From: Dehalococcoidia bacterium
GTDB taxonomy: Bacteria; Chloroflexota; Dehalococcoidia; E44-bin15
Direction of reading: 5' to 3'
DNA length: 16,099 nucleotides
Assembly (NCBI GenBank): GCA_004377275.1
Contig: SOIC01000211.1
Coordinates: 1-16,099 of the forward strand
Shown here: positions 1 through 6,168 of the stretch, piece after piece
Layout: every line of letters begins with the position of its first letter
Position numbering within the stretch: position 1 is the stretch's first letter
Made by a program: the position numbers and the translations under genes
Notes under the pieces: model-generated
Told to the model about the DNA's origin: nothing
Databases searched by the model: none
The model's input: only the letters and a program-made list of their open reading frames with translations

Positions 1-103
1 TACAATGACGGTAGGGTGTCACCCATCCATCTGAATGAACTCAGATAGCGGCAAGGGACACAATATGATAAAATAATCTACATCTTTCCTTATCGAGGAT
101 GCT

Positions 104-745
104 TTGCGTTACGCAATACGACCGATGCGGCTGGCAGATGTTCCACAGGCTACTGAGATAGATAAGGAATGCTTCCCCACTCAGTGGCCCCCGCCACCAT
201 ATAAAAATGATCTCCTTTTCAATAGACCAGCCCGTTACCTGGTGGCCTGTAAGGAGGAGAATCATGCTGTACCTGTGGAAGAAACAGAGCAGCGTGGGGC
301 CCCTCTTAATCATTTCCTGGAAGGGGTGAGACGCTTCTTTTACGCAGCGGAGGCATCCCCCGCACGCCAACGAATTGTTGGCCTCATTGGCTTCTGGCTT
401 ATGGCAGGAGAGGCTCATATCACCACTATAGGGGTGCGCCAGGCATATCAACGGCAAGGGATCGCTGAATTGCTATTTATTTCCACCATCGATACCGCCC
501 TTATGCGGAATGCCCAGGTGATGACCTTAGAGGTGCGCCTCTCTAATTCGGCGGCCCAGGCACTCTACGAAAAATACGGCTTCATTACAATGGGGGTGAG
601 GAGGGGCTATTACACCGATAATCGAGAAGATGCCGTGATCATGACAACAGACACGCTCACCTCGGCTCTTTTTCAGGCCCAGTTCCAGCGACTAAAGCGA
701 GCCCATGCCGAAAGATGGGGGCCAGCCCTGTGCCAGATCGATTGA
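104..745 (+). CDS. rimI: RimI-like GNAT N-acetyltransferase
   Basis: A 213-residue protein of the GNAT superfamily that would transfer acetyl from acetyl-CoA to an amino group. It is probably a RimI-type N-alpha-acetyltransferase of ribosomal protein S18 or another protein N terminus. Seen in the sequence: an N-terminal RimI-like segment (ECFPTQWP, residues 22-29), the acetyl-CoA pyrophosphate loop in VRQAYQRQGIAELL (111-124, Q/R-x2-G-x-A type), LEVRLSNSAAQALYEKYGF (142-160), and the RimI tail RRGYYTDNREDAVIM (166-180). Residues about 51-90 are an extra charged and Gly/Pro-containing stretch between beta strands, which makes the protein longer than the usual ~150-residue RimI. The start is TTG at 104 with GAGGA (95-99) just upstream; ATG at 125 in the same frame is a weaker alternative. 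The next gene has its own promoter candidate, so this gene probably ends its transcription unit. RimI versus a generic GNAT cannot be settled without the upstream neighbours. Confidence 0.85.
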   Translation: MRYAIRPMRLADVPQATEIDKECFPTQWPPPPYKNDLLFNRPARYLVACKEENHAVPVEETEQRGAPLNHFLEGVRRFFYAAEASPARQRIVGLIGFWLMAGEAHITTIGVRQAYQRQGIAELLFISTIDTALMRNAQVMTLEVRLSNSAAQALYEKYGFITMGVRRGYYTDNREDAVIMTTDTLTSALFQAQFQRLKRAHAERWGPALCQID

Positions 746-761
746 ACTATTGCCTGAGGTA

Positions 762-791
762 TTGACAAAACACACTTCAATCAGTTAAAAT
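762..791 (+). promoter_or_regulatory. Sigma70-type promoter candidate for pilT
   Basis: TTGACA at 762-767 is a perfect -35 box. TAAAAT at 786-791 is a good -10 box at 18-bp spacing (TTAAAA at 785-790 would give 17 bp). It is followed by a very AT-rich leader of about 70 bases up to the pilT start. The position and the sharp change to AT-rich sequence support a real promoter. No operator-like repeat is obvious. Confidence 0.5.
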
Positions 792-863
792 ATAGAAAGA
801 ATTAATTAATATAATATTAAATAGACATTTATAAATTAAGATAATTAATGTTAAGGAATTAAT

Positions 864-1928
864 ATGGATATCGGTGACATGCTAAAGTCTGCTATAGAAA
901 GGGGGGCGTCCGACCTTCATCTCACTGTCGCATTTCCACCTGTGGTGCGCATAGATGGCGAAATAGTTCCTCACGATAGTGTGCCTGACTTGACCCCCCA
1001 GGACATGGAGCAGATCCTTAATGATACAACCACTGAGGAACAAAGGAAGGTATTTGCCCAGAAATGGGAATTAGACTTCGCCTACACCATTCCGGAGATA
1101 GGGCGCTTCCGCGCCAATGCCTGCATACAGAGAGGTACCATTAGCATCTGCTTCCGTGTGCTTCAAACCGTAATCCTCGATATTGAGCAGCTAGGGCTGC
1201 CGGATGCATGTAAAGATTTAGCCTTAAGGGAACACGGGCTGGTTCTGGTCACCGGGCCAGCTGGTAGCGGTAAATCGACCACTCTTGCTGCGATGATCAA
1301 TTATCTTAATAGCCTGAGGAGCCGAAGTGTTGTTACCATCGAAGACCCTATCGAGTTTCTCCATAAGAATGATAAATGCTTAATCACGCAACGAGAGGTT
1401 GGGGCAGACACCCAGAACTTCGCCACTGCCCTTAAGCATGCTCTCCGTCAGGACCCCAATGTCGTCCTGGTAGGGGAGATGCGAGACCTGGAGACCATTT
1501 CCACTGCGTTAACTGCCGCAGAAACCGGACACCTGATTCTCACCACGCTCCATACTCCCAGTGCCCCTCAGGCCATTGATAGGATCATTGACGTCTTCCC
1601 CCCCTACCAACAGCAACAGGTGCGAATTCAGCTCTCCACCGTTCTGGAAGGTGTGCTCTATCAAACCCTGATTCCAAGGCTTGACGGCGCAGGGCGTGTC
1701 CCTGCTGTGGAGGTTATGCTTGCCAACGACGCCATCAGGAATCTCATCAGGGAGGGGAGGACTGCCCAGATGTGGAGCACCATGCAGACAAGTTCACGTT
1801 ACGGCATGCAAACAATAGATCAAGCGCTAATGCACCTTAGCCATAACCGAGTCATCTCTCTACCTGATGCACTTAGGCGGTGCCGTGAACCAGAAGCGAC
1901 AAAGAAGTCGCTTGCCCGCAATGCGTAG
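864..1928 (+). CDS. pilT: PilT-type twitching ATPase (type IV pilus retraction / secretion ATPase)
   Basis: A 354-residue cytoplasmic hexameric ATPase of the PilT branch of the GspE/PilB superfamily, which powers pilus retraction at the base of type IV pilus machines. Seen in the sequence: the PilT N terminus (ASDLHLTVAFPPVVRIDGE, from residue 15), Walker A GPAGSGKST (131-139), Asp box TIEDPIEFLH (158-167), Walker B VLVGEMRD (201-208), His box LTTLHT (226-231), and AIRNLIREG (290-298), which corresponds to the PilT C-terminal AIRM-type motif. Length is normal for PilT. It lacks the zinc tetracysteine motif of PilB/GspE, which argues against an extension ATPase. AAGGA at 853-857 is six bases before the ATG. 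No other pilus gene is in the window, so it is an orphan here. It converges on the 4Fe-4S gene with only 26 bases between their stops. Confidence 0.92.
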   Translation: MDIGDMLKSAIERGASDLHLTVAFPPVVRIDGEIVPHDSVPDLTPQDMEQILNDTTTEEQRKVFAQKWELDFAYTIPEIGRFRANACIQRGTISICFRVLQTVILDIEQLGLPDACKDLALREHGLVLVTGPAGSGKSTTLAAMINYLNSLRSRSVVTIEDPIEFLHKNDKCLITQREVGADTQNFATALKHALRQDPNVVLVGEMRDLETISTALTAAETGHLILTTLHTPSAPQAIDRIIDVFPPYQQQQVRIQLSTVLEGVLYQTLIPRLDGAGRVPAVEVMLANDAIRNLIREGRTAQMWSTMQTSSRYGMQTIDQALMHLSHNRVISLPDALRRCREPEATKKSLARNA

Positions 1929-1954
1929 CACCAGCAACTTGTAAGGGATCTCTC

Positions 1955-2980
1955 CTAGATATCTACCACTTTCGAGGCATAGTCCAACTTCATGGTTATT
2001 GCCCCAGGATCGCAGACGACAGCACATAGGCCACAGCCAAAGCATCCTCCCTTATCGATCGTTGCCTTGAGTTTCTTGGCTGGGGGAGACTTCTTCATTT
2101 CTATGGCCTCAAAAAAGCACCGCTCCACACAGTCTTGGCAGCCGGTACAAAGATCCTGATCTATTTCAGCGCGAAAACGACTCTTCTCTAGTATTTGTTC
2201 CATATTACCAAGCTCGAGGCCGATAGCGAAGATGGCACAGCAATCCTTACAACAGTTACATATTTCGTTCAGACGACGGGAAGCTGCCATGGGCCACGTG
2301 TGAACTAGACCGGCTTCCTCAGCCTGCTCGGCAATAGCGATTGCCCCTTCCGGTGAAATCCTGCGTCCCGCGCCGCGGTTTATGGCATATTCCGCTCCCC
2401 GGTTAAACTGAAGGCAGACGTCAAGCGGGGCATCACACTCCCTCATTGACCTGCGGCAGCTACAGGGAAGCACTGCTATCGGGTCTGCTCCCCTGATTAG
2501 CTCCCTGATATTTTCATCGGGTAAAAGCTCACCGGCTGAGATGCTAGGGCTCCGCTCAATCGCCTTCCGAGCGGGAAGAACCCTGATGAACTGTACATAT
2601 GAATCTCCAAAGCCGCTCGCCATTCTCTGAATCCACTCAGTTTCCTGAAGATCCTTCCACATATCAAGAATCTCGGTATCGATCCATTTCTCTGCACTCG
2701 ACAGTGTGGCATCATGTAACTGCGTAACATCGCGAGCGAAGCAAAATCCCTTACTGGTGGGGATGGCCAGTCCTCTTTCTAAAAACTCCTGGAGCTTCCG
2801 CTGCACCGTCTCCTCATCCAGGCCCGATTTTTGCGCCAGTTCAGCAGGTTCAGCCGGTAGTTCGAGTAGCAGTTTTCCTTCTTCAGGGGTCACCAGCTTC
2901 TGCAATATCCGAAGCAAACTTTCCGACCCGGTGTAATTCAGTCTCGCCACTAATTCGGTGTAGACATCGCTTATTCCCAC
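1955..2980 (-). CDS. 4Fe-4S dicluster protein with N-terminal winged-helix-like region
   Basis: A 341-residue cytoplasmic Fe-S protein. Residues about 18-82 (LLRILQKLV... LAQKSGLDEETVQRKLQEF ...ERGLAIPTSKGFCF) read like a winged helix-turn-helix ending in a short beta wing. The middle has further Cys groups: C173, C175, C182, C189, and CNCCKDCC at 241-248. The C terminus is a bacterial 2[4Fe-4S] ferredoxin domain with CTGCQDCVERC (278-288) and CFGCGLCAVVCDP (313-325). Proteins of this make-up are common in anaerobes and are usually annotated only as 4Fe-4S ferredoxins. A role in electron transfer or redox sensing is inferred. The start is GTG 2980, chosen because AAGGAGGT (complement of 2985-2992) lies four bases upstream. 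It is divergent from the dehydratase-like operon, with about 600 bases of shared upstream DNA, so it could be a partner or regulator of that operon. There is no direct evidence of DNA binding. Confidence 0.85.
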   Translation of the reverse strand: MGISDVYTELVARLNYTGSESLLRILQKLVTPEEGKLLLELPAEPAELAQKSGLDEETVQRKLQEFLERGLAIPTSKGFCFARDVTQLHDATLSSAEKWIDTEILDMWKDLQETEWIQRMASGFGDSYVQFIRVLPARKAIERSPSISAGELLPDENIRELIRGADPIAVLPCSCRRSMRECDAPLDVCLQFNRGAEYAINRGAGRRISPEGAIAIAEQAEEAGLVHTWPMAASRRLNEICNCCKDCCAIFAIGLELGNMEQILEKSRFRAEIDQDLCTGCQDCVERCFFEAIEMKKSPPAKKLKATIDKGGCFGCGLCAVVCDPGAITMKLDYASKVVDI

Positions 2981-3074
2981 AGAGACCTCCTTCGGAAATG
3001 GTGCTTGTTAATGTTTACCCGGTTAGCCTGGACGGCAAACCATGAGCATTGGATTGCTTCTTGTGCCTTGGTTC

Positions 3075-3103
3075 ATTTTATGCCAGAACATGAGTCTGGG
3101 CAA
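3075..3103 (-). promoter_or_regulatory. Promoter candidate for the leftward 4Fe-4S gene
   Basis: On the minus strand, TTGCCC (complement of 3098-3103) is followed after exactly 17 bases by TAAAAT (complement of 3075-3080). The -10 box matches consensus at five of six positions and the -35 box at four of six. It would give a leader of about 88 nucleotides to the GTG at 2980. It lies immediately beside the tandem repeats. This is a plausible site by spacing only. Confidence 0.35.
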
Positions 3104-3120
3104 GCCTCTGTGCTCGTCCA

Positions 3121-3365
3121 GTTGAATTCGTCGCCGCAGGAGTGGCAACGCTACCCACTGCGCACTGCCTCACTGTAGCGTCGTGACTCCTGTCACGCGG
3201 TTGAATTCGTCGCCGCAGGAGTGGCAATGCTACCCCCTGTATACTACCTCACTGTAGCGTCGTGACTCCTGTCACGAGGTTGAATTCGTCGCCACAGGAG
3301 TGGCAACGCTACCCACTGCGCACTACCTCACTGCAGCGTCGTGACTCCTGTCACGACGTCGAATT
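3121..3365. repeat. Three tandem 79-bp hairpin repeats plus an 8-bp partial fourth
   Basis: Units run 3121-3199, 3200-3278 and 3279-3357, each beginning GTTGAATTCGTCG. A truncated start (GTCGAATT) follows at 3358-3365, so the period is exactly 79. Units differ at only about seven positions. Every unit contains an inverted repeat. In unit 1, CAGGAGT (3137-3143) pairs with ACTCCTG (3186-3192) and ACGCTA (3148-3153) with TAGCGT (3176-3181), separated by a small internal bulge around a 22-nt loop. The central loop is the most variable part and the arms are almost unchanged. In unit 2 the single arm change (C to T) still allows a G-U pair. It contains no open reading frame and no CRISPR-like spacers. 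Confidence 0.9.
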
Positions 3366-3452
3366 AGCCAATCACCGTGTAGTAGTGATCTGCCCCCGCC
3401 TTCAATCACATTCGAAGCGCCGCTGCTGAACCTTTATGGAGACAGTGAACCG

Positions 3453-3481
3453 TTGACATCCAGTTAAACTCGATTTATAGT
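3453..3481 (+). promoter_or_regulatory. Strong sigma70-type promoter for the dehydratase/ACS-like operon
   Basis: TTGACA at 3453-3458, a spacer of exactly 17 bases, then TATAGT at 3476-3481. This is the best promoter match in the window (six of six and five of six). It lies about 100-130 bases before the first gene of the operon and on the right strand. Transcription would start near 3488, inside the palindrome described next. Confidence 0.65.
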
Positions 3482-3484
3482 ATA

Positions 3485-3499
3485 TAGTGTAGTACACTA
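3485..3499. promoter_or_regulatory. 15-bp perfect palindrome at the predicted transcription start (operator candidate)
   Basis: TAGTGTA-G-TACACTA is a perfect seven-base inverted repeat with one central base. It starts four bases after the -10 box and covers the predicted start point, which is where a dimeric repressor would block initiation. Short GTGTA/TACAC palindromes of this kind are typical of GntR- or TetR-type operators, but no such regulator gene is in the window. With a one-base loop it cannot be a useful RNA hairpin, which favours a DNA-binding site. Confidence 0.5.
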
Positions 3500-3583
3500 G
3501 ACCACCCAGATTATTCGCCTCAAAATAATTTACCGAGAGCAGTACAAAACTGTTTCTTTATAGAGGTAGTCCATCCTAAAAAA

Positions 3584-4756
3584 ATGGGTGCCTGGAAAGG
3601 GGAAAATGAATTGGAGACCACAGTAAAGTCGAAGGCACTGCAGCAATTCCAGGAAGCAACCGAGACCATTGTTAACCCTGAATTGAAGAAGTGGATAGAG
3701 CAGGGGGGCAAGGTGGTGGGCTACTTCTGCTCCTATGGGCCGGAGGAGATCATCACCGCTGCCGGTATGGTCCCCATCCGCATAAGGGCCACAGGCAGCA
3801 CGGGGACGGAGCTGGCGGATGCTTATCTGAGCAGCATCAACTGCAGCTTTTGCCGCCACGCCTTTAATATGGGGCTGCAGGGCGACTACGATTTCCTCGA
3901 GGGGCTCGTCTGGCTCAACAACTGCGACCACGTCCGGCGCATATACGATAACTGGATACGCAAGGTGGACACACCGTTCACCCAAATGATGAGCCTCCCC
4001 AAGATGACCACCGATGTGCAGGTGGAGTGGTTCCGCGACGAACTAAAAATACTGAAGGAGGCTCTGGAAAAGCATCTAGGCATCACCATCAGCGATGAAA
4101 AGTTATGGAAGGCGATAAAGCTCCACAACCAGACGCGGCGCCTGCTGAGGCAGCTCTATGAGCTCAGGAAGAAGGATAACCCACCGATTACCGGCGCCGA
4201 AGCGCTAGCCGTTGTCGTTGCCAGCACCGCCATGCCCAGGGAGCAGTTTAACGACATGCTCAAGGAGCTTTTAGAGGAGCTAAGCGACGCGGAAGGCATT
4301 ACGGACTACCGGGCGAGGTTGATGATCGTGGCCGGCATACTCGATGATCCGGCGTTCATTAAAGTCATTGAGGAGCAGGGAGGCCTGGTGGTCACCGACT
4401 CGATGTGTTTCGGCACCAGAATTCTCTGGACAGACGTCAATGAGGGAGCTAGTGACCCGCTTACCGCCCTGGCCCGGTACTACATTCAGGATAAACCCGC
4501 CTGCCCGCGAATGTTCGATACTCAACCGCAAAGGTCCAAGTTCGTCAGGGACATGGTCAAGGAATTCAAGGTCGACGGGGTTATCGGCGAGCGGATGATA
4601 TTCTGCGACCTGTGGACAGGTGAGAATTTCATGCTCGGCGGGGATTTAAAAGAGGAGGGTATTCCCTTCCTCAAGCTGGATAGGGAATATATCATGGCCG
4701 GCGCCGGCCAGTTGAGAACCAGGGCGCAGGCATTCCTGGAAAGCATGGGGAGGTAA
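3584..4756 (+). CDS. 2-hydroxyacyl-CoA dehydratase / benzoyl-CoA reductase family subunit, beta-like (BcrC/HgdB/DCCP type)
   Basis: A 390-residue Fe-S subunit of the HAD/BCR family, whose members use ATP-energised electrons from an activase to drive difficult reductions or dehydrations. Family features seen: FCSYGPEEIITAAGMVPIRI (48-67), CSFC (87-90), CDHVRRIYDNW (114-124), DSMCFGTR (272-279), ACPRM (306-310), IFCDLW (339-344), and the end signature GQLRTRAQAFLE (375-386). C87 or C90, C114 and C341 fit the three cluster-ligand Cys of the family. C49, C275 and C307 are extra and recall the double-cubane cluster proteins, so a double cluster is possible. The start is uncertain: ATG 3584 has no good ribosome-binding site, whereas TTG 3611 has AGGGG (3598-3602) eight bases upstream. 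It is the first gene of the operon, three bases before the next one. The substrate is unknown; a dedicated benzoyl-CoA reductase is not implied. Confidence 0.88.
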   Translation: MGAWKGENELETTVKSKALQQFQEATETIVNPELKKWIEQGGKVVGYFCSYGPEEIITAAGMVPIRIRATGSTGTELADAYLSSINCSFCRHAFNMGLQGDYDFLEGLVWLNNCDHVRRIYDNWIRKVDTPFTQMMSLPKMTTDVQVEWFRDELKILKEALEKHLGITISDEKLWKAIKLHNQTRRLLRQLYELRKKDNPPITGAEALAVVVASTAMPREQFNDMLKELLEELSDAEGITDYRARLMIVAGILDDPAFIKVIEEQGGLVVTDSMCFGTRILWTDVNEGASDPLTALARYYIQDKPACPRMFDTQPQRSKFVRDMVKEFKVDGVIGERMIFCDLWTGENFMLGGDLKEEGIPFLKLDREYIMAGAGQLRTRAQAFLESMGR

Positions 4757-4759
4757 ACG

Positions 4760-6070
4760 GTGACTACAAAGAGAAAACAACCTGAAAAAGCATTACAACT
4801 ATATAGAGATGATAAAGCCTATATGCAGATGCTCATGGATGGGCTTTCGCTGGATGAATCCGAGGAAGCAGAGATCAACAAGGGCGTAATAAAGGCGGTT
4901 TTGGATAAGTATGACGAAGTACTGGATTGTGCCGAAAACGACAAGCCATTCATCACCAGTTGGTTCGCCTATGCAGCTGAGTTCTTCACTGCCATGGGTG
5001 TCCCGTGGTTCATGTTTCCCCAAACCGCATTCCTGGGGATCGAAGCGCCACACGTCACCGACGATATCGATGGCGCCGAGAGGCTGCTGGGCAGCGATTT
5101 CTGTACCGTGCTCAGGCTTTCACTGTACTATGTAGAGGCTGAGATGAGTCCTACACCAAGTGCGTGTATCGCCCTGCTTCACCCCTGCGATGGTACAGTA
5201 ATGATCCACCAGGCAATCAAGCTTGGTAAATGGCGTGACGTCCCCATGTTCGGCGCTGACCCCCCTTACTGGGAGGATGAGCGAAGCTATGAGTACTACG
5301 CCAGGGAGCTCAGGCGTATGGTGGACTTTGTCACCGAGCACACCGGGTATACCCTGGATATCGACCGGCTGCGGGAGGTATGCGAGGAGTCTAACAAGGA
5401 GTACGCGCTGTGGCAGGAATACAACGAGCTGAGGCGGGTGGTGCCATGCCCCCACGACTGGACCATCGGCCCGCCGCAATGCTTCGCCATGGCTACCTTC
5501 TACTATCCCGGTAAGCCCGGGGGCGCCGAATGGTTCAAGACACTCATTGCCAACGCAGAGAAACGGGTAAAGGCAGGGGTAAGCGGTGTGCTGGGTGGGG
5601 AGAAGATCAGGATGCTGTGGTTCGATATCCTGCCGCTGATGTGGCAGTTCGATATCCAGCCCTGGCTGGAGCAGGAGTGGGGAGTGAGCATCGTCATGAA
5701 CATGTTCGGCTTTACCCCGTATGAGCCGATTGACACCAAGAACGAGGACACCATGTTCCGAGACCTGTCCAAGCGATCCCTGACCGAGTATCCCATGATC
5801 CGGCAGGCGCGGGGTGTGGCCGACCACTTCCTCAGCGATATTGAGCGTATAGTCAAAGACTACAAGATCGATTGCGTCGTCTGGCCGGCGCATATGGGCC
5901 ACAAGGATGGCTCGGCCAACACCGGCATGATGAGGGAGAAGTGCCGCGAGCTGGGGGTTCCTTACCTGCACCTCGGCGTCGATATTTTTGACAAGAGGTA
6001 CACCTCGGTGGACGAGGTCAAGGACATGTTTTCCAAGTTCTTCAGCTCGACGGGGCTGGGCCAGAAATAG
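4760..6070 (+). CDS. 2-hydroxyacyl-CoA dehydratase / benzoyl-CoA reductase family subunit, alpha-like (BcrB/HgdA type), copy 1
   Basis: A 436-residue HAD/BCR-family subunit, the size expected for the alpha/BcrB-type partner of the preceding gene. It has the family layout: an N-terminal PFITSWFAYAAEFFTAMGVP region (63-82) without the Cys found in the beta-like subunit, FCTVLR (114-119), ALLHPCDG (138-145), and a C-terminal Rossmann-like half with YKIDCVVWPAHMGHKDG (368-384), GVPYLHLGVDIFDKRYTS (399-416). Cys shared with the next gene are C115, C143, C230, C372 and C395. At the place where family members usually have Cys-Lys near the end of this block there is His-Lys (H381). The start is GTG 4760, with a GGGGAGG ribosome-binding site inside the end of the previous gene, which suggests translational coupling. 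It is clearly paralogous to the 6169-7452 product along its whole length. Whether it carries its own [4Fe-4S] cluster is inference. Confidence 0.87.
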   Translation: MTTKRKQPEKALQLYRDDKAYMQMLMDGLSLDESEEAEINKGVIKAVLDKYDEVLDCAENDKPFITSWFAYAAEFFTAMGVPWFMFPQTAFLGIEAPHVTDDIDGAERLLGSDFCTVLRLSLYYVEAEMSPTPSACIALLHPCDGTVMIHQAIKLGKWRDVPMFGADPPYWEDERSYEYYARELRRMVDFVTEHTGYTLDIDRLREVCEESNKEYALWQEYNELRRVVPCPHDWTIGPPQCFAMATFYYPGKPGGAEWFKTLIANAEKRVKAGVSGVLGGEKIRMLWFDILPLMWQFDIQPWLEQEWGVSIVMNMFGFTPYEPIDTKNEDTMFRDLSKRSLTEYPMIRQARGVADHFLSDIERIVKDYKIDCVVWPAHMGHKDGSANTGMMREKCRELGVPYLHLGVDIFDKRYTSVDEVKDMFSKFFSSTGLGQK

Positions 6071-6168
6071 GTATAGATTACAAAAGAAAGAAAGGAGGCT
6101 GGGATACCTCTTGGGCGGCGTAGTTGAGAACAAGGGTCCCGGCATTCCTCGAAACCACAGTGATGTAG
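6071..6168 (+). other. 98-bp spacer with an orphan Shine-Dalgarno sequence
   Basis: AGGAGG at 6093-6098 is a near-perfect ribosome-binding site, but no convincing start codon follows at normal distance. TTG 6111 is 12 bases away and opens only a short frame ending at 6209 with no recognisable product. A TAG at 6166-6168 lies directly before the ATG at 6169 in its frame, so the next gene cannot begin earlier. This may be a decayed leader or the trace of a deletion. Confidence 0.4.

Larger units (their letters stand above)
2981..3583. other. Divergent intergenic region (603 bp) with promoters, tandem repeats and a palindrome
   Basis: No credible coding sequence is seen here on either strand. 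Reading left to right it holds the ribosome-binding site and a promoter candidate of the leftward Fe-S gene, three tandem 79-bp repeats, a non-repetitive stretch (3366-3452), and the rightward promoter with its palindrome. The rest of the leader (3500-3583) shows only a distant GAGGT (3563-3567). Confidence 0.7.

Noticed and set aside
29..46. Hairpin ATCTGA...TCAGAT upstream of the acetyltransferase gene
   Set aside because: A six-base stem with no T-run and no gene context at the window edge; it may be chance.
3121..3365. CRISPR array
   Set aside because: The repeats are directly adjacent with no unique spacers, the unit is 79 bp, and no cas gene is near.
5120..6145. 341-residue minus-strand open frame
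   Set aside because: It lies wholly opposite a clear dehydratase-family gene; its composition is that of an antisense shadow.
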